From: Megaustenia siamemsis
Taxonomy: Eukaryota; Mollusca; Gastropoda; Stylommatophora; Ariophantidae
Length of the DNA stretch: 64,000 nt
Assembly (NCBI GenBank): GCA_032433765.1
Contig: JAVIAB010000025.1
Coordinates: forward strand, 32,209,615 to 32,273,614
Reading direction: 5' to 3'
Shown here: positions 1 through 11,077 of the stretch, piece by piece
Layout of the letters: each line of letters starts with the position of its first letter
How positions within the stretch are numbered: position 1 is the stretch's first letter
Notes under the pieces: model-generated
Seen by the model: the letters and a program-made list of their open reading frames with translations, nothing else
What the model was told of the DNA's origin: nothing
The model's database searches: none
Program-made: the position numbers and the translations under genes

Positions 1-104
1 TCGTCTGATTCTGAATGATCATTACTCTGATTAAGTCTACAGATAAATAGTTTGATTTGCAAAATTTCCTAGTTGATTTGTTAAACAGTTTATTGTTCAA
101 GACC

Positions 105-400
105 ACCCAAGCAATCAAAAATATGTTATAAGCAAACCAACAACCATTACTTTGAATGGAAGCCTGCTTGAGTCAGTACAGAAGTTCAGCTATCTTGGAT
201 CCACTATTACAGCCACACTTTCCTTAGATGAGGAACTAAATGTACGTATTTGAAAGGCAGCGACAACATTTGGGAAACTCACACCAAGAGCATGGAACTA
301 TATCAAATTGACTCTACGAACAAAAGTTCTATATATAATTTAAAATTTGTATACTTGCCACCCAGTAAAATTTTATGGACACGCCTATGGGTCATCGTTG
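105..400 (+). mobile_element. LINE remnant, region just after the reverse transcriptase
   Basis: The plus strand translates to a decayed piece with SVQKFSYLGSTIT, then a stop near 250, then KAATTFGKL and a short run about TLRTKV. The YLGST block followed by KAA.TF.KL..R.W is what LINE polyproteins show just downstream of the reverse transcriptase domain. Both ends are lost and the frame is broken, so it is a dead fragment. It differs from the LINE-A, -B and -C copies elsewhere in the window. The family resemblance is from memory; clade not resolved. Confidence 0.6.
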
Positions 401-654
401 CACTAGATTACTGTGAAACATTTTGATTAGGGTCAAAATAATAGTTACATGGGCAAAGATCAAAGGAATTCGCCGTTTTAAGAAAACCGTTATAGCTAGA
501 CATCGAGTAACACATATGTTCTCGTGACATGGACATTTTAACACCGTATGCCAAAAATCATGTGAAATCATCAAGAACTTTTTGAATTATAAATCATAAC
601 ATCTCGGCAAACGATTCTGAACGGACTATAGCACGCGAGTCTACACCCATATGT

Positions 655-920
655 GCTCGGCCGCCTATCCAGAAATGTTCGAAGATTTCCGTACAGTGTC
701 GCCTCAAGCATTGAATCTCAGATGCGAGGCGACATTCCTCACCTTCCCAGGGTAATACCCTGGTACCCATTTCTGCCAACGGCTGGGTCGACCGTGGTGG
801 TATTTTTTTTTCCCAACCACGAGTACAACTCACACTGCTCCCAGCGGGAATCGAACACGGGTTGTCCGAACGTCGGTAGTCCAGTCGGGTGGTTTTCCCA
901 ACTAGGCTACCGAGGCCCCC
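655..920 (-). mobile_element. SINE-2, tRNA-headed short element
   Basis: Read on the minus strand from 920, the sequence starts GGGGGCCTCGGTAGCCTAG, which resembles a tRNA 5' end with a pol III A box. About 50 bases later comes GTTCGATTCCCGCT, a good B box. After the head come a run of A (plus-strand T run near 805-815) and a body with CCCAGGGTAATACCCTGG, an inverted repeat. The outer 3' boundary (left end here) is not clear. It is unlike SINE-1 except for sharing a tRNA-type head and the phrase CCCAGC..TGGGTACC. Confidence 0.55.
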
Positions 921-1138
921 AAACCTGGTCCTTTGTAGTCCTGTTCACTAACCAATGAGCTGTCACGGTTCCCTAAGATGTTTCATAAGTTCGTGTTAAT
1001 TACTTGACCTCCGACACATTATTCAGAGTAATTACCTGTGACCTTTAACTCATAAATAGATCACACGCATAATTCAGCCAATCAAAACACGGCTAATTAA
1101 AGCTTATTATTCCTGCTAAGTAAATACAAAAGAACAGG

Positions 1139-1390
1139 TAATGATTCCTGTCACGCCAAGTGGTGTATAGGAAATATGGTATTAGTGACCCGAATTTTTA
1201 TAGACCTTCTATATATGATTTTTGGGGTGATGTTGTCGGTTGTTACACCCGTGCCGCTTTACTCTCCCAGAAAAAAATAATCTGGTGCCCATTTAAGGCT
1301 GGGTGAACCTGGAAGCCGTTGATCAGGATCGAACCCGACCCCTTGTCATTGGTAACCCAGCTCACTAACCACTGAACTATCGCGGCTCCC
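1139..1390 (-). mobile_element. SINE-1 copy, tRNA-headed, near full length
   Basis: On the minus strand it begins GGGAGCCGCGATAGTTCAG (A box TAGTTCAGTGGTTAGTG) and has the B box GGTTCGATCCTG. The family body follows: GGTTCACCCAGCC, GGCACGGG, the block around AAAAATCATAT, and CACTTGGCGTGACAGG near the 3' end. Five other copies lie at 15752, 32391, 33933, 56825 and 58200. A functional tRNA is ruled out because no acceptor or anticodon stem pairing is apparent and the same 250-bp body follows in each long copy. Confidence 0.8.
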
Positions 1391-1430
1391 TCCTTCTGCT
1401 AAGTCCTTGACATTATTTCCCAAGTTAATG

Positions 1431-1459
1431 TGTGCGTGCGTGCGTGCGTGCGTGCGTGG
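1431..1459. repeat. (TGCG)n microsatellite
   Basis: About seven TGCG units in a row, directly followed by TGTGTGTTGC. Nothing coding is implied. Confidence 0.9.
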
Positions 1460-1596
1460 ATGTGTGTTGCAATAGATCTCTCTTTCTCTCATTCTTGTCT
1501 CCTCCAGAAATATAGTTTTGCTTAGCCACTTTTGAACGAACTCCCTCTGTCTCGTCTTTTCTCTCTTTCTCTCATTTATCTTTCTCCTTGTCATTC

Positions 1597-2290
1597 TCAT
1601 TGTCTCTGTATGTTTTTCTCTTTCTTTTTCAATGTTCTTCTCTCTCTGTTTCTGTCTTTTCCAATGTTCTTCTCTCACTGTTTCTCTGTCTTTTCCAATG
1701 TTATTCTCTCTCTGTTTCTCTGTCTTTTCCAATGTTTTCTCTTTCTGTTTCTCTGTCTTATCCAATGTTCTTCTCTCTCTGTTTCTCTGTCTTATCCAAT
1801 GTTCTTCTCTCTCTCTTTCTCTGTCTTTTCCAATGTTCTTCTCTCTCTGTTTCTTTTTCCCAATGTTCTTCTCTCTCTGTTTCTGTCTTTTCCAATGTTA
1901 TTCTCTCTCTGTTTCTCTGTCTTTTCCAATGTTTTCTCTTTCTGTTTCTCTGTCTTATCCAATGTTCTTCTCTCTCTGTTTCTCTGTCTTATCCAATGTT
2001 CTTCTCTCTCTGTTTCTCTGTCTTTTCCAATGTTCTTCTCTCTCTGTTTCTATGTCTTTTCCAATGTTCTTCTCTCTCTGTTTCTCTGTCTTATCCAATG
2101 TTCTTCTCTCTCTGTTTCTCTGTCTTTTCCAATGTTCTTCTCTCTCTGTTTCTATGTCTTTTCCAATGTTCTTCTCTCTCTCTGTTTCTCTATCTTTTCA
2201 AATGTTCTTCTTTCTGTGTTTCTCTGTCTTTTCCAATGTTCTTCTCTCTCTCTCTCTCTCTCTGTTTCTCTGTCTTTTTGTGTTTATCTA
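1597..2290. repeat. 34-bp pyrimidine-rich minisatellite, about 20 copies
   Basis: Each unit holds TTCCAATGTTCTTCTCTC and CTGTTTCTCTGTCTT. Most spacings between CCAATG blocks are 34 bp, with 31-32 bp variants. All three plus frames stay open for long stretches and would give Leu/Ser/Phe-rich peptides, but this comes from the lack of stops in a pyrimidine-rich repeat. It grades into CT-rich sequence on both sides. Confidence 0.9.
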
Positions 2291-2340
2291 ATTTTATTTT
2301 CTGTTTTTCTCTCTATGTCTATGTATCCCTCTATCTCTAT

Positions 2341-2446
2341 CAATCAATCAATCCATCCATCCATCCATCCATCCATCCATCCATCCATCCATCCATCCAT
2401 CCATCCATCCATCCATCCATCCATCCATCCATCCATCCATCCATCC
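2341..2446. repeat. (ATCC)n microsatellite
   Basis: Two to three CAAT units pass into about 24 almost perfect ATCC units, ending at CCGTCG. Confidence 0.95.
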
Positions 2447-2450
2447 GTCG

Positions 2451-2606
2451 ATATATCTCTTTATCTGATTCTTTCTTTTTCTATGTATCTTTTTTTCTCT
2501 CTCTCTCTCTTTGTCTCTCTGCCTCCCTCTGTCTCTCTCTCCCTCTGTCTCACACTATCTTTTTGTTTCTTTGTTTATCTCTCTCTCTCTCTCTTCTTAT
2601 CTTCTA
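2451..2606. repeat. CT-rich low-complexity tract
   Basis: Runs of CTCTCTCTCT mixed with TGTCTCTCTGCC. It continues the pyrimidine bias of the 34-bp array upstream. Confidence 0.8.
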
Positions 2607-2832
2607 ACGTGCTTAATTTACCAAAATAAAGTCAGGTAAAATTAATCCAAAACTTCGTCCAGATAATTGCAAATGAGCACGCAAGTACCAGTTGTATGTT
2701 CAGTAACAACGTCATACGGACAACGATTTATGAAGTTCTCTGGAGATAATGGAGGCAACACTTGATTGAATCTGACTGAGGTTTTGATACTTGGCAACAT
2801 TGTGAGGAAACATTTCCAGAGTCTATTCTCAA

Positions 2833-4829
2833 GTTTGTGGAAGTTTACATTAGATTGTTGCTTTGTGGAAGCTTACATTAGATTGTTGGTTTGTGGAAGC
2901 TTACATTAGATTGTTGGTTTGTGGAAGCTTACATCAGATTGTTGGTTTGTGGAAGCTTACATTAGATTGTTGGTTTGTGGAAGATTACATTAGATTGTTG
3001 GTTTGTGGAAGCTTACATCAGATTGTTGGTTTGTGGAAGCTTACATTAGATTGTTGGTTTGTGGAAGCTTACATTAGATTGTTGGTTTGTGGAAGCTTAC
3101 ATTAGATTGTTGGTTTGTGGAAGGTTACATCAGATTGTTGGTTTGTGGAAGCTTACATTAGATTGTTGGTTTGTGGAAGGTTACATCAGATTGTTGCTTT
3201 GTGGAAGCTTACATCAGATTGTTGGTTTGTGGAAGCTTACATTAAATTGTTGGTTTGTGGAAGCTTACATTAGATTGTTGGTTTGTGGAAGCTTACATTA
3301 GATTGTTGGTTTGTGGAAGGTTACATCAGATTGTTGGTTTGTGGAAGCTTACATTAGATTGTTGGTTTGTGGAAGGTTACATCAGATTGTTGCTTTGTGG
3401 AAGCTTACATCAGATTGTTGGTTTGTGGAAGCTTACATTAAATTGTTGGTTTGTGGAAGGTTACATGAGATTGTTGGTTTGTGGAAGCTTACATTAGATT
3501 GTTGGTTTGTGGAAGCTTACATTAGATTCTTGGTTTGTGGAAGGTTACATCAGATTGTTGGTTTGTGGAAGCTTACATTAGATTGTTGGTTTGTGGAAGC
3601 TTACATCAGATTGTTGGTTTGTGGAAGCTTACATTAGATTGTTGGTTTGTGGAAGGTTACATCAGATTGTTGCTTTGTGGAAGCTTACATCAGATTGTTG
3701 GTTTGTGGAAGCTTACATTAAATTGTTGGTTTGTGGAAGCTTACATTAGATTGTTGGTTTGTGGAAGCTTACATTAGATTGTTGGTTTGTGGAAGCTTAC
3801 ATTAGATTGTTGGTTTGTGGAAGGTTACATCAGATTGTTGGTTTGTTGAAGCTTACATTAGAATGTTGCTTTATGGAAGCTTACATCAGATTGTTGGTTT
3901 GTGGAAGCTTATATTAGATTGCTGGTTTGTGGAAAATTACATCAGATTGTTGGTTTGTGGAAGCTTACATTAGATTGTTGCTTTGTGAAAATTTACATCA
4001 GATTGTTGGTTTGTGGAAGCTTACATTAGATTGTTGGTTTATGGAAGCTTACATTAGATTGTTGCTTTGTGAAAGCTTACATCAGATTGTTGGTTTGTGG
4101 AAGCTTACATCAGATTGTTGGTTTGTGGAAGCTTATATTAGATGTTTGGTTTGTGGAAGCTTACATTAGATTGTTGCTTTGTGGAAGCTTACATTAGATT
4201 GTTGCTTTGTAGAAGGTTACATCAGATTGTTGGTTTGTGGAAGCTTACATTAGATTGTTTGTTTGTGGAAGCTTACATCAGATTGTTGCTTTGTGGAAGC
4301 TTACATCAGATTGTTGGTTTTTGGAAGCTTACATCAGATTGTTGGTTTGTGGAAGCTTACATTAGATTGTTGGTTTGTGGAAGCTTACATTAGATTGTTG
4401 CTTTGTGAAAGCTTACATCAGATTGTTGGTTTGTGGAAGCTTACATTAGATTGTTGGTTTGTGGAAGTTTACATTAGATTGTTGGTTTGTAGAAGCTTAC
4501 ATTAGATTGTTGGTTTGTAGAAGCTAACATCAGATTGTTGGTTTGTGGAAGCATACATGAGATTGTTGGTTTGTGGAAGTTTACATTAGATTGTTGGTTT
4601 GTGGAAGCTTACATTAGATTGTTGGTTTGTAGAAGCTTACATTAGATTGTTGGTTTGTGGAAGTTTACATTAGATTGTTGGTTTGTGGAAGTTTACATTA
4701 GATTGTTGGTTTGTGGAAGCTAACATCAGATTGTTGGTTTGTGGAAGTTTACATTAGATTGTTGGTTTGTGGAAGTTTACATTAGATTGTTGGTTTGTAG
4801 AAGCTTACATTAGATTGTTGGTTTGTGGA
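2833..4829. repeat. 28-bp minisatellite, about 71 copies
   Basis: The unit contains GTGGAAGCTTACATTAGAT and GTTGGTTT. Most units carry AAGCTT (a HindIII site); variants are AAGGTTAC, AAGTTTAC and CATCAGATTG. Blocks of seven units (196 bp) repeat, for example from 3059 and again from 3255, so there is a second-order structure. The 80-codon open frames across it are repeat artefacts: 28 is not a multiple of 3, so the frame cycles every three units. Confidence 0.95.
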
Positions 4830-4843
4830 AATTCGAAGTAGGG

Positions 4844-7026
4844 ATCAGTCAGGCTGTGGTGAATGTATCTTTCTGTGGGAGATCTGTCTAGTGACAGAGA
4901 TTTTTACAGACAGGCTGTGCCGAATGCATTTTTCTGTGGGAGATCTGGCTAGAGATACAGATTCTTACAGACAGGCTGTGGTCTTTCTGTGGGAGATCTG
5001 GCTAGAGACAGAGATTCTTACAGACAGGCTGTGGTCTTTCTGTGGGAGATCTGGCTAGAGACAGAGATTTTTACAGGCAAGCTGTGGTGAATGCATCTTT
5101 CTGTTGGAGATCTGGCTAGAAACAGAGATTCTTAAAGACAGGCTGTGGTCTTTCTGTGGGAGATCTGGCTAGAGACAGAGATTCTTACAGACAGGCTGTG
5201 GTCTTTCTGTGGGAGATCTGGCTAGAGACAGAGATTCTTACAGACAGGCTGTGGTGAATGCATCTTTCTGTGGGAGATCTCGCTAGTGACAGAGATTCTT
5301 ACAGACAGTCTGTGGTGAATGCATCTTTCTGTGGGAGATCTGGCTAGAGACAGAGATTCTTACAGACATGCTGTGGTCTTTCTGTGGGAGATCTGGCTAG
5401 AGACAGAGATTCTTACAGGCAAGCTGTGGTCTTTCTGTGGGAGATCTGGCTAGAGACATATATTCTTGCAGACAGGCTGTGGTCTTTCTGTGGGAGATCT
5501 GGCTAGAGACAGATATTCTTACAGACAAGCTTTGGCCTTTCTGTGGGAGATCTGGCTAGAGACAGAGTTTCTTACAGACAAGCTGTGGTCTTTCTGTGGG
5601 AGATCTGGCTAGAGACAGAGATTCTTACAGACAAGCTGTGGTCTTTCTGTGGGAGATCTGGCTAGAGACAGAGATTCTTACAGACAAGCTGTGGTCTTTC
5701 TGTGGGAGATCTGGCTAGAGACAGAGATTCTTATAGATAGGCTGTGGTCTTTCTGTGGGAGATCTGGCTAGAGACAGAGATTCTTATAGATAGGCTGTGG
5801 TCTTTCTGTGGGAGATCTGGCTAGAGACAGAGATTCTTACAGACAAGCTGTGGTCTTTCTGTGGGAGATCTGGCTAGAGACAGAGATTCTTATAGATAGA
5901 CTGTGGTCTTTCTGTGGGAGATATGGCTAGAGACAGAGATTCTTATAGATAGGCTGTGGTCGTTCTGTGGGAGATCTGGCTAGAGACAGAGATTCTTATA
6001 GATAGGCTGTGGTCTTTCTGTGGGAGATCTGGCTAGAGACAGAGATTCTTACAGACAGGCTGTGGTCTTTCTGTGGGAGATCTGGCTAGAGACAGATATT
6101 TTTACAGACAGGCTGTGGTCTTTCTGTGGGAGATCTGGCTAAAGACAGATATTCTTACAGACAGGCTATGTTCTTTCTGTGGGAGATCTGGCTAGAGACA
6201 GAGATTCTTACAGACAAGCTGTGGTCTTTCTGTGGGAGATCTGGCTGGAGACAGAGATTTTTACAGACAGGCTGTGGTCTTTCTGTGGGAGATCTGGCTA
6301 ATGACAGAGATTTTAACAGACAGGCTGTGGTGAATGCATCTTTCTGTGGGAGATCTGGCTAGAGACAGAGATTCTTACAGACAAGCTGTGGTCTTTCTGT
6401 TGGAGATCTGGCTAGAGACAGATATTCTTACAGACAGGCTGTGGTCTTTCTGTGGGAGATCTGGCTGGTGACAGATATTCTTACAGACAGGCTGTGGTCT
6501 TTCTGTGGGAGATCTGGCTGGAGACAGAGATTCTTACAGACAGGCTGTGGTCTTTCTGTGGGAGATCTGGCTAATGACAGAGATTTTAACAGACAGGCTG
6601 TGGTGAATACATCTTTCTGTGGGAGATCTGGCTAGAGACAGAGATTCTTACAGACAAGCTGTGGTCTTTCTGTGGGAGATCTGGCTAGAGACAGATATTC
6701 TTACAGACAGGCTGTGGTCTTTCTGTGGGAGATCTGGCTGGAGACAGATATTCTTACAGACAGGCTGTGGTCTTTCTGTGGGAGATCTGGCTGGAGACAG
6801 ATATTCTTACAGACAGGCTGTGGTCTTTCTGTGGGAGATCTGGCTGGAGACAGAGATTCTTACAGACAGGCTGTGGTCTTTCTGTGGGAGATCTGGCTAA
6901 TGACAGAGATTTTAACAGACAGGCTGTGGTGAATGCATCTTTCTGTGGGAGATCTGGCTAGAGACAGATATTCTTCCAGACAAGCTGTGTTCTTTCTGTG
7001 GGAGATCTTACTAAAGACGGAGATTC
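4844..7026. repeat. 53-bp minisatellite, about 40 copies
   Basis: The unit contains GGCTGTGGTCTTTCTGTGGG, AGATCTGGCTAGAGACAG and ATTCTTACAGACA. Nearly every unit has AGATCT (BglII). Some units are longer because GTGAATGCATC is inserted before TTTCTGTGGG. The same core, on the opposite strand, makes the array at 42665-43092. Short open frames across it are repeat artefacts. Confidence 0.95.
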
Positions 7027-7400
7027 AATCGATCAGTGATGAGTGCAACATTATACAAAGGAGATACAACCTGACGATGTTCCCATATTTGGTGGTTTCG
7101 CCGGGGATCATTTGTGGAGACTAGACAACAAATACCTCAACGCTCCAATGCAGTCACCCCACAGTGTACAGGTATTTCCAGATTTAAAGTAAAACCCACA
7201 CAGTTTTTACCCCGCGAATAATTGAATCCTGGTTGACCTTACTTTTCAAACAAACGGTATTTATCACCTCGTGCATTCCTCAACCAGGAAGATAAGATTG
7301 AAATACCGTATTGAATGCAGTCCATTATAAAGATAAAATAACATGAACAATTAATAAGCCCACAGCAAAAACAAGAAGAAAATTAAACTGAACAAGGGAT
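7027..7400. other. No gene or repeat recognised
   Basis: Moderately AT-rich sequence with no long frame, no tRNA-like boxes and no tandem repeat. I cannot link it to any family elsewhere in the window. Confidence 0.5.
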
Positions 7401-7478
7401 ATGTTTGTGTAAAAAAAAATGCTTAGTATTTCATGAACTGACAGTAAATGTAATTATTATATTTTTTGTTTGCTTTTT

Positions 7479-7519
7479 CCTCTCTCTTTCTCTCTCTCTC
7501 CGATGTCTCTCTCTCTCCG

Positions 7520-7563
<44 letters not shown>

Positions 7564-7578
7564 CTCTGTCTCTCACTC
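7479..7578. repeat. (CT)n tract
   Basis: Nearly pure CTCTCTCT with two interruptions by CCGATGT and CCGCTGT. The Arg/Glu-rich opposite-strand frame is an artefact of the repeat. Confidence 0.9.
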
Positions 7579-7772
7579 ACTATTCTTCCTCTCTCACAAT
7601 CACTCACTATGATTCCAGTTTGATAATTGTCAGGTCCACACAAATTTGACGGTGTCATATATTTGCTCTAATTGGCGTTGACATCAGAAATTACACAAGA
7701 AGATATCATAATGCGACCTGATTAATGTTTCTTCTTTTGGTAACTGGGTTAATTATTGTTCAATATGTGTTA

Positions 7773-7890
7773 GTAGGCGTCCGTGGCTCAGTGGTAGTGA
7801 TCTCGGTTTCCAACCCCGACGTCTAGGGTCGAGACACGCTGAGCATGAATTTGAACAAAAAAAATATCACGACTCTGGGTAATTCCGTCC
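7773..7890 (+). mobile_element. SINE-3 head, tRNA-like
   Basis: It starts AGGCGTCCGTGGCTCAGTGG (A box) and has GGGTCGAGACAC about 40 bases later as a worn B box, then a body with an A run (near 7857). Only one copy is present in the window, so the 3' end is uncertain. It abuts an AACC-tail repeat, and the two could be parts of one composite. Confidence 0.45.
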
Positions 7891-8240
7891 TCAGGTTATG
7901 GTTTTGGTTATTTGGTTATGGAATGCCTCGGTATCACTGCAAAACAATTAAAATCCATAATTGCTCAACCGCACGTGCCAGTGGAATCATCCGAATTAAT
8001 ATCTCATCTCCCGAACAAAGAAAGATAGCTGTAGTCCCCATCATAGCAGTCTCAGCACACGCCAAAAGACATAAGGCGAAACCACACAGAAAGTGAACAC
8101 AGCTAACTGTTCCCTGCCATACGATATCATCATTCCTCGTAAACAATTGGAATATCGAAACACGATCAAAACGGATGAGATACACAGCTCATGATGTGTA
8201 CAGAGCACTTAACTCAGTAGCTCCTGCAACAAGCCGGACT
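7891..8240 (-). mobile_element. AACC-tail interspersed repeat, copy 1
   Basis: It shares the blocks CATAATTGCTCAACCGC, GTGCCAGTGGAATCATCCGA, CAAAAGACATAAGGCGAAAC and ACTTAACTCAGTAGCTC with copies at 29596 (+), 31085 (+) and 44463 (-). On the minus strand the element ends in ATAACCAAATAACCAAAACC, a short version of the tail that has expanded at 29842. An 83-codon plus-strand frame crosses it but is not conserved as a protein. It could be a SINE or a LINE 3' UTR. Confidence 0.65.
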
Positions 8241-8384
8241 TGGAATATGAGGAAACTACAACAAGGCCCGTCCGCAGAACCGCGTCTACCGTCAGAAGGC
8301 AGTGGCAAACCACTGATGTATAACATCTAGACAATTCATCATCATCAGGTATCATGCCTGTATCATTTCTGTTGTTGCATACAA

Positions 8385-8520
8385 GGTAGACGAGGCAGAC
8401 CAAGACTAAAGTGGACTGACAACCTGGTGGATAGGTTGGACTGTGACATTAGACAGTAAAATAGCACTCCATGGTTGTCAAGCTTTGTTGCAAGAAATTC
8501 CAACCCAATTAAATCATCAA
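8385..8520 (+). mobile_element. LINE 3'-end fragment
   Basis: The plus strand gives GRRGRPRLKWTDNLVDRL, the usual Arg/Gly/Pro-rich motif near the end of RTE-type LINE proteins. The frame then breaks, and the piece ends in an AAATCATCAACATCAT tail. It abuts an oppositely oriented LINE-B end. Confidence 0.6.
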
Positions 8521-8521
8521 C

Positions 8522-9166
8522 ATCATTTAATGCCGTCTCCGCATCGAAGGTTGGCTACCATGGAGCGCCATTCCACTCTGTCTCTTGCTTTGATGGTGCA
8601 GGTTGTCATAGACTGACTTGTCCATCTTTTGATGTTACTCGTCCATGTTAGTCTTGGCCTGCCTCTGCCTCTTTCACCTTGTATTTTCCATTCCAATATT
8701 ACTTTTAGTGGGCTGTTGTGTCTTTTAACTTACCCCATTAATTTCATTTGTTTTGTCTTAATTGTATTTAGTAGTTCTCTTTTCATTTTTAGTTGTTTTA
8801 AAACTTCTTCGTTTGTTTTCTTTTCTTTCCATCCAACTCTACCTATTCTTCTATAAATCCACATTTCAAAGGCTTCAATTTTCTGTTCTATTTTCTTGTC
8901 TAATGTCCATGTTTATACACCATACAGGAATATTGAGAAGATATAACACTTAGCTATTCTTTGTTTTAGCCATAGTGCATTTGTTTTGATGTTAGTATAT
9001 TCTTCATGACATTAAATTTTCTTTTTTCCCATACCTATACTTTTGTTTATATCAGTTGTACATTTTCCATCACTGGTTATAGTATGTCCCAGGTAGTTGT
9101 AGCTCTGAACTGTCTCCATGTGCATTCCTTCAACTTTGAAATTTATTTGTAGGTCGTGAAAAATAC
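8522..9166 (-). mobile_element. LINE-B 3' end, copy 1
   Basis: On the minus strand it carries YNYLGHTITSDGKCTTDI, then YRR.GRVGWKEKKTNEEV and RGRGRPRLTWTSNIKRW-type motifs, and reaches the family 3' end at AACCTTCGATGCGGAGAC. Several frameshifts and stops make it non-coding. With the plus-strand LINE-B at 10425-12040 it forms a large inverted repeat about LINE-C. Confidence 0.85.
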
Positions 9167-9209
9167 TAAATGAAATAGAGCTAGTTATCACTACGGTAAT
9201 GGTGCACAG

Positions 9210-9813
9210 GAACAAACTTTGGCAAACTCTTGAAACCTACGGTGTAGCAGGACAACTACTAGATAATATAATGGCATTATATAAAAACAGTCAAAGTGCC
9301 GTTAGAACATCGGAAGGTCTGTCAGAATGGTTTCAGGTTACAACAGGAGCAAGACAAGGATGCGTCCTCTCACCACTCCTCTTCATCATATATATGGACA
9401 AAATAAATCAGGAAACAACCAACAATAAGGACAAATCAAATAATAACATAGAGGTAGAAAACTCCAACATCAACGAGCTACTCTTCGCAGATGACCAATG
9501 CCTAATATATGAGGATGAAAACCTGCTACAACAGCATTTAACATCTCTTGATAAAAGCTGCACAAACTACAGTATGAAAATTAACACAGCAAAAACAGAG
9601 GCTATAAGAATAAGCAAATTAAGACACCCATTAAACATTAAGATCAAGGATAAAGAAATAAAACAAGCAGAGGAATTCAAGTATTTAGGCACAATGTTCA
9701 CAGAAGATGGAAAACTAGACAGAGAAATTGACATGACAATACAAAAAAACAAATGCTGTTACATACCAGCTTTCACCATTTCTAAGACATCCAAACATTT
9801 CTATGCCAGCTAA
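9210..9813 (+). pseudogene. Reverse transcriptase fragment of LINE-C
   Basis: The frame is open through this stretch and lacks the first half of the reverse transcriptase. Visible motifs are GARQGCVLSPLLF (the RT palm block before the active site), LLFADDQ (the F/YADD catalytic aspartates), SMKINTAKTEA (thumb) and FKYLGTMFTEDG. No endonuclease domain is present, as expected from 5' truncation during target-primed reverse transcription. The frame is lost after about position 9810. The final few residues before the stop belong to a shifted frame. It is probably RTE-like. Confidence 0.8.
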
Positions 9814-10131
9814 ACAACAAATGATAAATAGCATTTTCATACCAACTTTGTGCTATGAAAGTCAAACATGGACCCTTTCTAAATCACAATTAAGAAAGAT
9901 CAATACATGGGAGATGCGATGCTTGTAAAAAAGTAACAAACAACACAAGAAGAAATAGAATACCAAATGAAACCATAAGAAAAATGGTAGAAATAAAACC
10001 ATGCCAAAAATATATAGAACAACAACTTAAATGGTTGGGCCACCTGGTCATAATGAATCCTCACCAATCACCATCAACGGCGTTCTTCTCGAGAATGCAT
10101 GGGAAAAGACTAAGAGGGAGACCCAAAAGAA

Positions 10132-10401
10132 GATGGATAGATGCAGTGATAGAGACATGTAACAACAAAGGAAAATCACTAATTCAGACAGTTCGAGCAG
10201 CTCAAGAACGACAAATGATATAAACCACGACACCTTTTAGGTATCAGTGAAAAGAGAAAAGAAGAAGATGGATAGATGCAGTGACAGAGACATGTAACAA
10301 CAAAGGAAAATCACTAATTCAGACAGTTCGAGCAGCTCAAGAACGACAAATGATATAAACCACGACACCTTTCAGGTATCAGTGAAAAGAGAAAAGAAGA
10401 T
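10132..10401 (+). repeat. 135-bp tandem duplication of the LINE-C 3' end
   Basis: The segment starting GATGGATAGATGCAGTGA at 10132 recurs at 10267. The copies include the last ~30 codons, the stop and the 3' UTR (CCACGACACCTTT, TATCAGTGAAAAG). The junction sits on AGAAGATGG, found both in the coding part and at the 3' terminus. The LINE-C copy at 40775 has the same duplication with the same period. Confidence 0.9.
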
Positions 10402-10515
10402 GAAGAATGGTGCACAGAAGTTAATGTAACTGGCAAGACACTGCGATATGTGTCAAAATTGTCAAAAAGACTAAAACTATTATCTTAAACAAAGAAAATA
10501 CTCAAAATCTAAAAG

Positions 10516-10968
10516 CCATCATAATCATCATCATGTGCCAATCTGATTGGCGTAGGCGATCATGTCCTTCCACAATCTTCTACCTCCAGTGCATCGTTTC
10601 AGTTCTGTTGTTGACTGTTTTCCATGCCATGACAAGCTATCCAGTATTTTCTCTCTTTGTCGTCCGCGATCTCTCTTTCATTGTATTTCGCCAGTTGTAA
10701 CCAAGTATTCCAACTTTCCTCTTCTCATGATGTGCCTGAAAAATGTTGATTGTTTCTTTCTAATGTTTTTTAGGAGCTCCCTTTTTTGTGTTGGCCTCTT
10801 TGAGAACTTCCTCATTGATCTTTTTAGCTGTCCAGGGAACTTTCAACATTCTTCTAAGAAATCCAATCTCTGTGGCCTCTAATTGTCTTTTAATTTGTTT
10901 GTCTACTGTCCATGATACGCTTCCATATGTTAGAATTGGTTCTATATGAACTCACCGATGAACTCTCT
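10516..10968 (-). mobile_element. LINE-A 3' end nested in LINE-B (outer copy)
   Basis: On the minus strand it runs from an interrupted LINE-B toward a CATCATAATCATCATCATG (GAT-type) tail at the left. Decayed matches to the LINE-A blocks RIPWTAKKSNE, REKILDSLSWHGK-like and NRWKDMIAYANQ-like residues are visible. It is more diverged than the neighbouring LINE-A at 11078. I could not find a clear target-site duplication. Confidence 0.7.
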
Positions 10969-11077
10969 TGGATATCAAAGTTGAAGGAATAGACTTAGAG
11001 ACAGTTCAGAACTACAACTACCTTGGACATACTATAACCAGTGATGGGAAATGTACAACTGAAATAAACAAAAGAAT

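Larger units (their letters stand above)
9198..10417 (+). mobile_element. LINE-C, 5'-truncated, with 12-bp target-site duplication
   Basis: AATGGTGCACAG occurs at 9198-9209 and again at 10406-10417, exactly bracketing the element, so the insertion is well delimited at about 1.2 kb. The body holds the reverse transcriptase second half, then decayed TLCYESQTWTLSKSQ and NTWEMRCL, then an open C-terminal tail with KWLGHLVIMNPHQ and RGRPKRRWIDAV ending in RQMI-stop at 10221-10223. The last ~135 bp are present twice. It inserted into the spacer between two opposed LINE-B copies. Confidence 0.85.

Noticed and set aside
1532..2629. Long Leu/Ser/Phe-rich frames as a membrane protein
   Set aside because: Pyrimidine-rich minisatellite; the three frames give the same kind of peptide.
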